Shown: positions 6,874-14,500 of the stretch, one piece after another
Layout of the letters: every line of letters starts with the position of its first letter
Numbering within the stretch: position 1 is the stretch's first letter
Assembly: GCA_964369885.1 (NCBI GenBank)
Contig: CAYJGQ010000046.1
Coordinates: 1 to 16,006 of the forward strand
Direction of reading: 5' to 3'
Length of the DNA stretch: 16,006 bases
Origin: Heteroruminococcus sp964369885
GTDB taxonomy: Bacteria; Bacillota; Clostridia; Oscillospirales; Ruminococcaceae
The notes under the pieces: generated by a model
Told to the model about the DNA's origin: nothing
Database searches by the model: none
Seen by the model: the letters and a program-made list of their open reading frames with translations, nothing else
Translations under genes and position numbers: made by a program

Positions 6874-6947
6874 AAAAAGGAGGATATCAATTCGGTTTTA
6901 ACTGTGCATAAGCACACCCGTTTTGTTATCCTCCTTTTTCTTTTTTT
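6874..6947 (+). terminator. Strong intrinsic terminator between dctP and dctQ
   Basis: A 17-bp stem (6874-6890 with 6923-6939, one mismatch) is followed by a T-rich run (6935-6947). The loop contains a second perfect hairpin, TGTGC-ATAA-GCACA (6903-6916). It lies 29 bp after the dctP stop and inside the TRAP operon, so it probably lets only part of transcription reach dctQ/dctM. The left arm begins with an A-run, so it could also act on the other strand. The left arm includes AAGGAGGAT, a ribosome-site sequence locked in the stem. Confidence 0.9.
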
Positions 6948-7024
6948 AAGTATCGTGTGGTATTTTTTGTAAATTTTAAGTAACCCAACACCTATTTTAT
7001 ACGAAAGTGAGGAAGGTGGTATTG

Positions 7025-7504
7025 TTGAGAAAAGCATATGAAAAACTGGGTAAAATTGAACTCATGTTCTGCTCAGTTCTTATAATTTCAATAGTAGTTT
7101 TGGTATTTATTTCTATCTGGATGCGATTTATTAAAATGCCTATTATCTGGAGTATTGATATCTCGCAGCTTATGTTCGCTTGGATAACCTTTGTGGGGGC
7201 TGATGTGGCCTACCGCGGTGACAAATTTGTGGGTGTTGACATTCTTGTGCGCAAAACACCCCCCATGCTACAAACTTCCATTGCTCTGTTTATCAATATC
7301 GTAATTTTCTCTGTGTCGATTTTCCTTATCAAAAACGGCATGGATCTCACCATACAAAATTTCGACAGAAAGTTTCAAACCCTAACCATTACCTATGCAT
7401 GGGTAAACTCCAGCCTACCTGTTGGATGTACCCTGCTGTCCCTAACTGCCATTGAAAAAATCATTGGCAATGTTAAAAAATTAAAAACTCTACGTAGCGC
7501 ATAG
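7025..7504 (+). CDS. dctQ: TRAP transporter small permease subunit (DctQ family)
   Basis: About 159 residues with four hydrophobic segments and a charged N-terminus (RKAYEKLGKIE), the size and topology of the DctQ small membrane subunit that pairs with DctM. The family-typical tryptophan/aspartate-containing region (WSIDISQLMFAWITFVGADV) with the following YRGDK loop is present. Start is uncertain: the ORF is open from a GTG at 7007, a GTG lies at 7016, and TTG codons lie at 7022 and 7025. GGAAGGTGG (7011-7019) sits 5 nt before the TTG at 7025, which gives the usual short N-terminus, so I chose it. The gene follows the intra-operon terminator and is 45 nt ahead of dctM. It acts in the cytoplasmic membrane. 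Confidence 0.88.
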   Translation: MRKAYEKLGKIELMFCSVLIISIVVLVFISIWMRFIKMPIIWSIDISQLMFAWITFVGADVAYRGDKFVGVDILVRKTPPMLQTSIALFINIVIFSVSIFLIKNGMDLTIQNFDRKFQTLTITYAWVNSSLPVGCTLLSLTAIEKIIGNVKKLKTLRSA

Positions 7505-7549
7505 CTTTTGGCGCCATTCAATGCAAATCTTTGGAAAAGGAGAAGACAA

Positions 7550-8845
7550 ATGACTGTATTACTGATTGTTTTTGTTATTGCATTGCTCATCGGAATGCCG
7601 ATTGCCTATGCAATTGGGTTGTCGGGTATAGCGTTTTTTCTTGTAACACCCGAACTGCCTTTGAGCATTATTGCACAGCGTGTTATTACAAATACTCAAT
7701 CGTTCACCTTTTTGGCCGTGCCCTTCTTCATTTTTGCCGGCAATTTGATGAACGAAACAGGTATTACCCAAAAACTTCTTGACCTTGCAAAGGTATTTAC
7801 CCGTAAAATGACCGGTAGCCTTGCACAACTAAACGTGGTGCTTAGCACCCTGATGGGTGGCGTTTCGGGCTCGGCCACCGCCGATGCCGCCATGGAGGCC
7901 CGCATTTTGGGCAAGCAGATGGTGGACAAGGGCTACCCCGCCGAGTACACCGCCGCTGTAACCTGCTCAACCTCCCTTATCACCGCAACAATCCCCCCCA
8001 GCATGGGCCTGATTGTTTACGGCTTTGTTGGCAGTGTGTCGATCGGCAGACTATTCGCCGCCGGCATCATACCCGGTGTTCTTATGATGATTGCCCTGAT
8101 GACCACCGTTGCCATCACCTCTAAGCGTCATAAGTATGATGTGCCTGCTCCCGATGTTAAGGCAGCCTCTGCCAAGGAAATCCTAAAGCAACTTTGGATA
8201 TCCAAGTACGCTCTTTTGTTCCCCATAATCCTGATTGTAGGTATCCGTTTTGGCGTATTCACCCCCTCTGAGGCCGGTGCTTTTGCCGTTGTATACGCAG
8301 TAGTCATCGGTGTATTTGCCTACAAAGAACTTACCTTTAAGAAGTTTATGATGGCACTTCAAAATACCATCAGCGACTGTGGCGCCCTGCTTATCATCGT
8401 CTGCATGTCGGGTATTTTTGGCTATGCTGTTACCTATGCACAGCTGCCCGTGGCGCTTTCTTCCTTCCTATTTGGCGTAACAAGCAATGGTGTTGTTTTG
8501 ATGGGTCTTATCCTTTTATACTTCCTAATTTCGGGCATGTTTATTGATACAAACATCAATGTACTACTGCTCACCCCCATTTTCCTACCCATGTTAACCC
8601 AGCTAAATGTTGACCCCGTTCACTTTGGTATTCTTATGATGACGGTTGTTAACATCGGCCTTATGACCCCTCCCGTAGGCACCGCCATATACACCGTATG
8701 CGGCATCCTTAACTGCCCGGTTGAAAAGGTATTCAAGGCCTCTATCCCCTTCTTTGTAGCCATTCTAATCGAGGTTCTAATTCTTCTGCTATTCGAAGAT
8801 TTGGTTCTCTTCCTGCCCAACTTGATATTTGGAGCACCGCTTTAA
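7550..8845 (+). CDS. dctM: TRAP transporter large permease subunit (DctM family)
   Basis: 431-residue polytopic membrane protein with roughly a dozen hydrophobic segments, the ion-coupled channel subunit of a TRAP transporter. Recognisable family segments are the N-terminal LIGMPIAYAIGLSG, the PFFIFAGNLMN region, GGVSGSATADAA, the IPPSMGLIVYG re-entrant-type motif, and later GMFIDTNIN and GLMTPPVGT. Transport is expected to be driven by a sodium or proton gradient, as in characterised TRAP systems. The ATG at 7550 has AAGGAG (7537-7542) at 7-nt spacing; the upstream in-frame extension is not supported. Complete gene, last of the TRAP operon; a large hairpin follows its stop. Confidence 0.95.
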   Translation: MTVLLIVFVIALLIGMPIAYAIGLSGIAFFLVTPELPLSIIAQRVITNTQSFTFLAVPFFIFAGNLMNETGITQKLLDLAKVFTRKMTGSLAQLNVVLSTLMGGVSGSATADAAMEARILGKQMVDKGYPAEYTAAVTCSTSLITATIPPSMGLIVYGFVGSVSIGRLFAAGIIPGVLMMIALMTTVAITSKRHKYDVPAPDVKAASAKEILKQLWISKYALLFPIILIVGIRFGVFTPSEAGAFAVVYAVVIGVFAYKELTFKKFMMALQNTISDCGALLIIVCMSGIFGYAVTYAQLPVALSSFLFGVTSNGVVLMGLILLYFLISGMFIDTNINVLLLTPIFLPMLTQLNVDPVHFGILMMTVVNIGLMTPPVGTAIYTVCGILNCPVEKVFKASIPFFVAILIEVLILLLFEDLVLFLPNLIFGAPL

Positions 8846-8860
8846 TCACTTACAGTAAAA

Positions 8861-8937
8861 AACTATGGTGTCGCTTCGCGATGATTTGTGGGGTTTGTGT
8901 TACCTGTCAATAAATCACACGGAGCGGCATCATAATT
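8861..8937. repeat. Long imperfect inverted repeat after dctM
   Basis: Bases 8861-8887 pair with 8912-8937: 21 Watson-Crick pairs, 3 G-U pairs, 2 mismatches and one bulged A, around a 24-nt loop (8888-8911). The left arm itself contains TCGC-TTC-GCGA (8871-8881). No uninterrupted T-run follows directly, only a T-rich stretch after 8937, so terminator activity is possible but not typical. It could instead be a small mobile or REP-like element, or a 3'-end stabiliser of the TRAP message. Confidence 0.7.
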
Positions 8938-9082
8938 ATTCTTTTGGTTTTTACTCGGCAAAACATCCGACCTGTCACGATGGCATGGCCGCCGCAAAAC
9001 CTTCTTAAAAAGTTTGTAGGGTGTGGGGCAAAGCTCCGCGGCCTTTGGTTACAGTACACAATAATTGCAGGAGCGTTTTAAG

Positions 9083-10141
9083 ATGAAGGGAAATAATGCA
9101 CCGGTTACAATAACCGATATAGCCAAAAAAGCAGGGGTTTCGGCCGCTACTGTTTCGCGCGTGCTCAGCAACTCAAACTACCCCGTTAGCAAAGCCGCAC
9201 GGGATAGGGTTAATCACTGGGCCAGCAAGCTTAAATATGAGCCAAACTTATATGGCAAAATGCTTAAAAGTGGCAACACCAGAGATATTGGCATAATATT
9301 TCCCTCCTTTTCAAATCCGTTTTTCTCAAGCCTTATGCTAAGCATTGAAAAACACTGTCGCAAAAACAACCTGGTTCCGGTGTTTTGTAACAGCGCAAAT
9401 GACCCCGAGCTTGAGGCTCTGCACATAAACCGTCTGCGTCAGGGGCGTGTCATGGGAATCTTGCTGTCCTCGGTAAGTGTGGATTCCTCTGTCATCCAAA
9501 CCGCCATAAATCAGGGTGTTAAAATAATTTTACTTGATCAGCAGTTTGATGATCTTTACTGTGACTGCGTTTCTTATGACTTCTTTCAGGCCGGCAAAAT
9601 TGCGGTGGACCACCTTGTATCAAAGGGTCATAAAAACATAGCTTTTTTATCCCCGCCGCTGTTTAGGTATAGCCGTAAATCTTTATGGAGCGGTATAAAA
9701 ACCCAGCTTGAACACCATGGCCTACCCTGTAATGACTCCTGCCTTATGACGGTTGAGCACTCGGTGCTTGAAATGAATAACCGCTCACTTTGGCCTGCCC
9801 AAAAAAGGCTGTTTAGCAAACTATTATCACAAAATAAAGACTGTACCGCTGTAATTGCACTAAATGATCTCATGGCCATAGAGTTTATGCGCTTTTTGCG
9901 CGAAACCGGCCACAGTATCCCCGACGACATTTCGGTGATGGGCTTTGACGACATAGATCTTTGTGACTGTCAGTCCCCTCCCCTGACCTCCATATCACAA
10001 AACACCGATGATATTGGCTGTATGGTGGTGGATGCCATAGCCTCTCAGGTGAACTCCTCGCAAAATTCCAAGGTGCACACCACAAGAAAGCTGGTGCTCT
10101 CGCCGCTTTTGGTGGAACGAGGTTCGGTAAAACAACTTTAA
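9083..10141 (+). CDS. LacI-family transcriptional regulator
   Basis: 352-residue DNA-binding regulator. An N-terminal helix-turn-helix (VTITDIAKKAGVSAATVSRVL, about residues 8-28) and hinge region are followed by a periplasmic-binding-protein-like effector domain starting at DIGIIFPSFSNPFF. C-terminal features such as DISVMGFDDIDL and PPLTSISQN are typical of sugar-responsive members. The ATG at 9083 lies 9 nt after AGGAG (9069-9073). It sits directly downstream of the TRAP genes and is the only regulator in the window, so it most likely controls the amino-sugar/TRAP genes through the operator-like site at 2256-2269, with an imported sugar or its phosphate as inducer. That link is inferred. 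No good promoter was found in the gap before it. Confidence 0.94.
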   Translation: MKGNNAPVTITDIAKKAGVSAATVSRVLSNSNYPVSKAARDRVNHWASKLKYEPNLYGKMLKSGNTRDIGIIFPSFSNPFFSSLMLSIEKHCRKNNLVPVFCNSANDPELEALHINRLRQGRVMGILLSSVSVDSSVIQTAINQGVKIILLDQQFDDLYCDCVSYDFFQAGKIAVDHLVSKGHKNIAFLSPPLFRYSRKSLWSGIKTQLEHHGLPCNDSCLMTVEHSVLEMNNRSLWPAQKRLFSKLLSQNKDCTAVIALNDLMAIEFMRFLRETGHSIPDDISVMGFDDIDLCDCQSPPLTSISQNTDDIGCMVVDAIASQVNSSQNSKVHTTRKLVLSPLLVERGSVKQL

Positions 10142-10229
10142 GCACTACAAATTGACACTGCTTTTGTGCCCATTGTGTCGGTATATAGGTGTATAGTGTC
10201 TGCTCAAGTCCATGTTAAGAGGTGAAGAT

Positions 10230-10937
10230 GTGCAAGCTAACTTTTTAAAAGAACTAAAACTATATTTTTCTTCCATGACTGTATATGTCTTTTTGGCGAT
10301 ATTCTTTTTCATCGCCGGGGTCATGTTTTTTTCAAGCGTTCTATTTGTCCAAAGTGGTGATATAGCCCCTTTTTTCTCGGGACTGTCCTCTCAAATTTTG
10401 TTTTGTATCCCCCTTTTGACCATGCGTTCCTTCTCGGAGGAGAAAAAACTAAAAACAGATCAACTTTTATTTACACTGCCTATAAGCGAATGGGATGTGG
10501 TGCTGAGTAAATTTTTGGCCTGCATGGCCTTTTACGCCATGGCGCTTGTTTTAACCGTTATATTCCCCATCACCTTGGCACTGCTCGGCTCGCCCCAACC
10601 GCTTGTCAGCGTGGGTAACTATGTTGGTGTGTTGCTGTTTGGCGCAATGCTCATAGCCATAGGACTTTTTGTTTCCTCCCTCACCGAAAATCAGGTGGTG
10701 TCGGCCGTTGTAAGTTATAGTATATCGCTGTTTTTATGGATGAGTGGCATTATAAGCTCCTATGTTTCACAACCAATACTTAAAACAATACTACGCTATA
10801 CCTCGGCAAACTACTACTTTGAACCATTTACACTGGGCATTTTTGATCTTAGCAATGTTATGTATTACCTTGCAATGACCACCCTGTTTTTAGGTCTTGC
10901 CTGCCACCTGCTAAAGCTAAAAAGAGTTTGCTACTAA
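10230..10937 (+). CDS. ABC-2-type permease, GldF-like
   Basis: 235-residue integral membrane protein with about six hydrophobic segments. It starts FLKELKLYFSSMTVYVF, the typical N-terminus of ABC-2 permeases of the Gld type, and carries MRSFSEEKKLKTDQLLFTLPIS after the second membrane segment, a hallmark of this group. GTG at 10230 is preferred because AGAGGTG (10218-10224) lies just upstream; an ATG at 10212 in frame has no ribosome site. It is followed after 17 nt by the GldG-like gene. No ATPase is adjacent; the likely partner is encoded at 1120-2061 on the other strand. Despite the Gld names, in Firmicutes such systems are not linked to gliding, and the substrate is unknown. Confidence 0.9.
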   Translation: MQANFLKELKLYFSSMTVYVFLAIFFFIAGVMFFSSVLFVQSGDIAPFFSGLSSQILFCIPLLTMRSFSEEKKLKTDQLLFTLPISEWDVVLSKFLACMAFYAMALVLTVIFPITLALLGSPQPLVSVGNYVGVLLFGAMLIAIGLFVSSLTENQVVSAVVSYSISLFLWMSGIISSYVSQPILKTILRYTSANYYFEPFTLGIFDLSNVMYYLAMTTLFLGLACHLLKLKRVCY

Positions 10938-10954
10938 GGAAAAAGGTAACCGTT

Positions 10955-12346
10955 ATGAAAAAACTACAACTTAAACATAAACATGTTATCATACTGTCTG
11001 CGGTCATTATTCTGGGCATTTGCATCTGCACAATTGCACTATTTGAGGAGGCCTCGGAACGATTTGATTGGCGTTTTGATATGACCGATAGCCGTCTTTA
11101 TGCCCTGTCCGACACAACATACGACCTGATGAACGGCCTGACCCAGCCCATCACCGTCACGGTTTTTTCATCGCAGGAGGATTATTTCTCGGTGGCAGGA
11201 GAAATTCTCGATCGTTACGATAATTACAGCGATTTACTGTCGGTGGTTTATGCCGACCCCTACACCCAACCCATGACGATGGATTACTTCCATGACCGCG
11301 GCATAATGGTGGAGCAAAACGATGCCGTGTTTGAAAACGGCACATTTAGCCGTATTGTTAAGCTTGAGGAGCTGTATACCACCGACAGCACAGGTAGCAC
11401 CGTTACCACAATTCAGGCCGAGCAGATGTTCACATCGGCCATTCACAATCTCACCCGTACCGAACAACCATCTGTTTTGTTAACCTCGGGGCACAACGAG
11501 GCCCCCTCCTCTGCCCTGCTTGGCATTTTGGAGGGCAATGGATTTGTTGTGGCGGAAAAATCGGTCTCGGTGTCGGGCATAGACCCCAAAACCAACATGA
11601 TAATAATTGCAAATCCTTCGCGTGATTTTGAGCAGGGGGAAATAGCCGAGCTTTCCTCCTACATGGAAAACGGCGGCACAGTGCTGGCATTTTTAGGTAC
11701 CTCGGCCGGGCGTTTACCACTGCTTGAGGGCTTTATGGAGCAATACGGCCTTGGGGTGGACTCCTCCGCCGTACTTGATCAAACCCTAAAAACCGACAAC
11801 AACGCCGTGAATGTCATAGGTATTTTTATGACCCACGACATAAACACATATTTTGCCGACAATCAATACTACCCGGTGCTGCCCCAAAGTCGCCCGGTAA
11901 TAATCGCACAGCAAATAGCTCCGGGGCTGGATATCGACCCATTGCTGATATCCTCCGACAGCTCCTACACCAAGTCGCTTGATGATATGTCGAGCATAGA
12001 GCAAAATCAGGATGACCCCACCGGCCCATTTGTACTTAGTGCCATCAGCCAAAAAACGCTTGATGGTAATAAAAAAGCCACCCTTATTTTAACCGGCACA
12101 GGTCATCTTTACGCCGATGATATTATGGCGATTTCCTCCTATGCTAACCGCGAGCTGATAACCCAAATGCTGGACTACTGCACCCCCGACCACGAGGTGC
12201 TGAGCATTCCTGCAAAACAGATTTCTGTTGGTGGTGTTGCGGTGCTTCCAAGTAATATTTGGACCCTGGCCGCCATTTGTGTGGGAATATGTGTTGCCAT
12301 ACTATTCTTTGGTGGCACCTATGTTGCAAGGAGAAGACGCGTATGA
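10955..12346 (+). CDS. GldG-like ABC auxiliary protein
   Basis: 463 residues: an N-terminal membrane segment (about 10-30), an ABC-auxiliary domain outside the membrane and a C-terminal membrane segment ending in ARRRRV. After the first membrane segment the protein reads FDMTDSRLYALSDTT, the conserved opening of the GldG/ABC_transp_aux domain. A central SVLLTSGHNE and a later MENGGTVLAFLG are also family-like. ATG at 10955 follows AAGG by 8 nt. Its stop overlaps the start of the DUF4340 gene (ATGA, 12343-12346), so these two are translationally coupled. Together with the GldF-like permease it makes the membrane part of an ABC-2-type system; role of the exported or sensed substrate unknown. 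Confidence 0.9.
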   Translation: MKKLQLKHKHVIILSAVIILGICICTIALFEEASERFDWRFDMTDSRLYALSDTTYDLMNGLTQPITVTVFSSQEDYFSVAGEILDRYDNYSDLLSVVYADPYTQPMTMDYFHDRGIMVEQNDAVFENGTFSRIVKLEELYTTDSTGSTVTTIQAEQMFTSAIHNLTRTEQPSVLLTSGHNEAPSSALLGILEGNGFVVAEKSVSVSGIDPKTNMIIIANPSRDFEQGEIAELSSYMENGGTVLAFLGTSAGRLPLLEGFMEQYGLGVDSSAVLDQTLKTDNNAVNVIGIFMTHDINTYFADNQYYPVLPQSRPVIIAQQIAPGLDIDPLLISSDSSYTKSLDDMSSIEQNQDDPTGPFVLSAISQKTLDGNKKATLILTGTGHLYADDIMAISSYANRELITQMLDYCTPDHEVLSIPAKQISVGGVAVLPSNIWTLAAICVGICVAILFFGGTYVARRRRV

Positions 12347-13653
12347 AGGCAGATGTAAAAACCCTATACAAATTAGCTATCCTGCTCTGTCTTTTGGGTG
12401 CAGCGCTGCTTGCCCTGCACCTTGTCCCAATCCAGCAGGAGCAGGCACCCCAAACTACCGAGCAAACCTACATGATAGATCTACCCGTTTCCCAAATTCT
12501 TGGCATTGCCATTGAGAATGAGTTTGGTGTCATAACCATGCTAAGCACCCCCGAAGGCATGGAGGTTTCGGGAGGGGCAGGTGCTGTCCCCTTTAGCGAG
12601 GAGGTTTTTAAGTCAATCTACTACGGTCTGTGCCACCTTCCTGCCACCGAGCTACCCCAGGGCACCGAGATTGACACCGGCTCACCCCTTGCAACGGTAC
12701 TATACCTCGATCAAAGCGGTGCCACAATGGAGTATATCATGTCAAGCAGTCGCGGCCCCGACGGTGAGTTTTATATGCTCGATATTCAGTCAGGCTTGGT
12801 ATACCTTCTCGACGCTATGACCGGCGAGCGCTTTTTAATAGGCACGGATGATCTGCAAAGTCTTGCGCTACTGCCCACCATATCGGCCGAAAACCTAAGC
12901 AGTATTGAGAGTTTTTCTCTTACCGACCACAACTCTCCCCAGCGCAGTTACTCCATCAGTTCGGATGTGTCGGGAGATTTGATTTTGTATAGCTTTACCT
13001 CGCCCATAAACCTGCGTGTTGACTGGAATTCGGTTTGGGATCGTATATTTGTACCTATATCCAAGGTGTACGGCGAGGGCATTGTGGGGGATGTGCAGAG
13101 CATTGAAACCCCTGATTACACCCTCAATATTTCCATTGACGGACAGGAATACACACTCCTTATAGCCCTTGAGGAGGATGGTGCATTTGTAGACTCAAGC
13201 CTGCAAGAGCAGGTGCTGAGCATCTCCCCCGACTCACTTATGTTTTTGTCCGAAAACTACGAGGACTTTTTGGGAGATGATATATTTCAGGTAACCCCAT
13301 CATTTTTGGACAGCATTGTTTTGAGCACCCCCACCGCATCATATACGGTAAGGATACAGCAGGCCGAAGATGGCACCTCGCTTGTTGTGGGAGAGGATGG
13401 GGAGCCACTGTCACAGGAAGCAATTGACACCATATGTGGCATACCTGTTAACACACGTCTTGATGAGAATCTTGTGGCCACATCACAGCCGCAGCTTTCG
13501 GTGAGCTATCACTATAAAAACGGGGTTACCGACCGCCTTGAATTTTTAGATTTAAGCGACGGAACACAGGTTGCGGTGCGCTACAACGATATGGTGTTTT
13601 ACAGCACATTTACAACGGTGCTAAATGATCTGACCGCTATTATCACACAGTGA
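12343..13653 (+). CDS. DUF4340 domain-containing membrane-anchored protein
   Basis: 436 residues with one N-terminal membrane segment (about 10-27) and a long external domain made of repeated beta-rich DUF4340-like units. This protein class usually follows GldG-like genes, as it does here. The opening pattern ISQ-like ILGIAIENEFGVITML followed by MEVSGG and a PATELPQG loop matches the first unit; similar strand patterns recur further on. The start is fixed by the ATGA overlap with the GldG-like gene and by AAGGAGA just upstream. The in-frame extension back to 12259 lies inside the upstream gene and is not used. Function of the domain is unknown; it probably assembles with GldF/GldG at the outer face of the membrane. 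Confidence 0.85.
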   Translation: MKADVKTLYKLAILLCLLGAALLALHLVPIQQEQAPQTTEQTYMIDLPVSQILGIAIENEFGVITMLSTPEGMEVSGGAGAVPFSEEVFKSIYYGLCHLPATELPQGTEIDTGSPLATVLYLDQSGATMEYIMSSSRGPDGEFYMLDIQSGLVYLLDAMTGERFLIGTDDLQSLALLPTISAENLSSIESFSLTDHNSPQRSYSISSDVSGDLILYSFTSPINLRVDWNSVWDRIFVPISKVYGEGIVGDVQSIETPDYTLNISIDGQEYTLLIALEEDGAFVDSSLQEQVLSISPDSLMFLSENYEDFLGDDIFQVTPSFLDSIVLSTPTASYTVRIQQAEDGTSLVVGEDGEPLSQEAIDTICGIPVNTRLDENLVATSQPQLSVSYHYKNGVTDRLEFLDLSDGTQVAVRYNDMVFYSTFTTVLNDLTAIITQ

Positions 13654-13672
13654 TGTCTTACTCTTTTGAGTT

Positions 13673-13681
13673 TGATATAAT
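13673..13681 (+). promoter_or_regulatory. Extended -10 promoter for the SIS-nagA pair
   Basis: TGATATAAT (13673-13681) is a perfect extended -10 element in the 55-bp gap after the DUF4340 gene. No convincing -35 is seen, as is usual for extended -10 promoters. Start near 13688 would leave a leader of about 20 nt with GAGGA 8 nt before the ATG. It would uncouple the SIS and nagA genes from the ABC genes ahead. Confidence 0.6.
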
Positions 13682-13708
13682 AAATATTATGAAACGAGGA
13701 CTGATGAA

Positions 13709-14464
13709 ATGGGAAAAGAGACAAAAAGATATTTTGAGGACATCGTCGGTTTGATGGAGGATATTTATAAGGGCCTTGACAAGATCACCACAGTGGCCGA
13801 GCTTATGGCCGATGCCATCCAAAAAGATCAACTAATCCACATTGTGGGCACCGGTGGTCACTCCAATTTGGTGGTTGAGGAAACCCTGTGGCGTGCAGGT
13901 GGTCTTGCCCCTATGAATCCTATGCTGGACTGCGGCACCAATCTTCTAATGGGCGCCAAGCGCTCCAATATTGTTGAGCGCACCCCAGGCTACGGCACCC
14001 GTGTGCTGGATATGTACGACTGCAAAGAGGGTGAGCTAATCATCGTTTGTAACGCCTATGGCTTTAATGCCATGACCATCGACGTTGCCACCGAGGCCAA
14101 GCGCCGTGGCATGAAGGTTGCGGCTATTACCTCTACTGCCTTCTGTGACAATGTACCCAAGGATCACCCTGCACGACATCCCAGCGGTCAGAACCTCTAC
14201 GAAATAGTGGATGTGTGGATGGATAGCTGTGTGCCTCTTGGCGATGCCAATGCCATCATTGATAACTTTGAGCAAAAGGTTGCAGGTAGTAGCATTCTTT
14301 GCAACTCATTTGTATGGAACCTACTTCTCATCGAGACATGTCGCATTCTTATGGACCGCGGTGTTACTCCTCCCGTTTGGATGAGCGCTAATACAGTGGG
14401 CGGTGACGAGGCCAACCGTCATCTGGAAGAGAAGTATTTCACACGTGTAAAGCATCTAAAATAA
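13709..14464 (+). CDS. SIS-domain sugar-phosphate protein, UPF0309 type
   Basis: 251-residue cytoplasmic protein with one SIS (sugar isomerase) domain. Key family segments are HIVGTGGHSN (44-53), WRAGGLAPMNPML (61-73), HPSGQNLYEIVDVWMD (157-172), CVPLGDA (174-180), PPVWMSAN (221-228) and a C-terminal EKYFTRVKHL. These match the UPF0309 group, whose reaction is not established; SIS domains in general bind phosphosugars and catalyse aldose-ketose isomerisation, deamination or, in MurQ, lactyl-ether cleavage. Next to NagA and in the same window as a NagB-like deaminase, a role on an amino-sugar phosphate is likely, but I cannot choose the step. It is not MurQ itself (about 250 against 300 residues and different motifs). 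ATG at 13709 follows GAGGA by 8 nt. Confidence 0.88.
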   Translation: MGKETKRYFEDIVGLMEDIYKGLDKITTVAELMADAIQKDQLIHIVGTGGHSNLVVEETLWRAGGLAPMNPMLDCGTNLLMGAKRSNIVERTPGYGTRVLDMYDCKEGELIIVCNAYGFNAMTIDVATEAKRRGMKVAAITSTAFCDNVPKDHPARHPSGQNLYEIVDVWMDSCVPLGDANAIIDNFEQKVAGSSILCNSFVWNLLLIETCRILMDRGVTPPVWMSANTVGGDEANRHLEEKYFTRVKHLK

Positions 14465-14500
14465 TTATTCCCAAGCAGGAGGAAAGGAACAGTCATAGCT

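Noticed and set aside
9029..9047. CAAAG...CTTTG hairpin before the LacI gene
   Set aside because: Only 5-bp arms with a 9-nt loop and no T-run; not enough to call a terminator or riboswitch.
10152..10197. TTGACA followed by TATATA/TATAGT as a promoter for the GldF-like gene
   Set aside because: The spacers from TTGACA are over 23 bp, and other hexamer pairs give 12-14 bp or 22 bp; none suits sigma-A, so no promoter was called.
13709..14464. SIS protein as MurQ (N-acetylmuramate-6-phosphate etherase)
   Set aside because: It is shorter than MurQ and its motifs (WRAGGLAPMNPML, PPVWMSAN, YFTRVKHL) fit the UPF0309 group.
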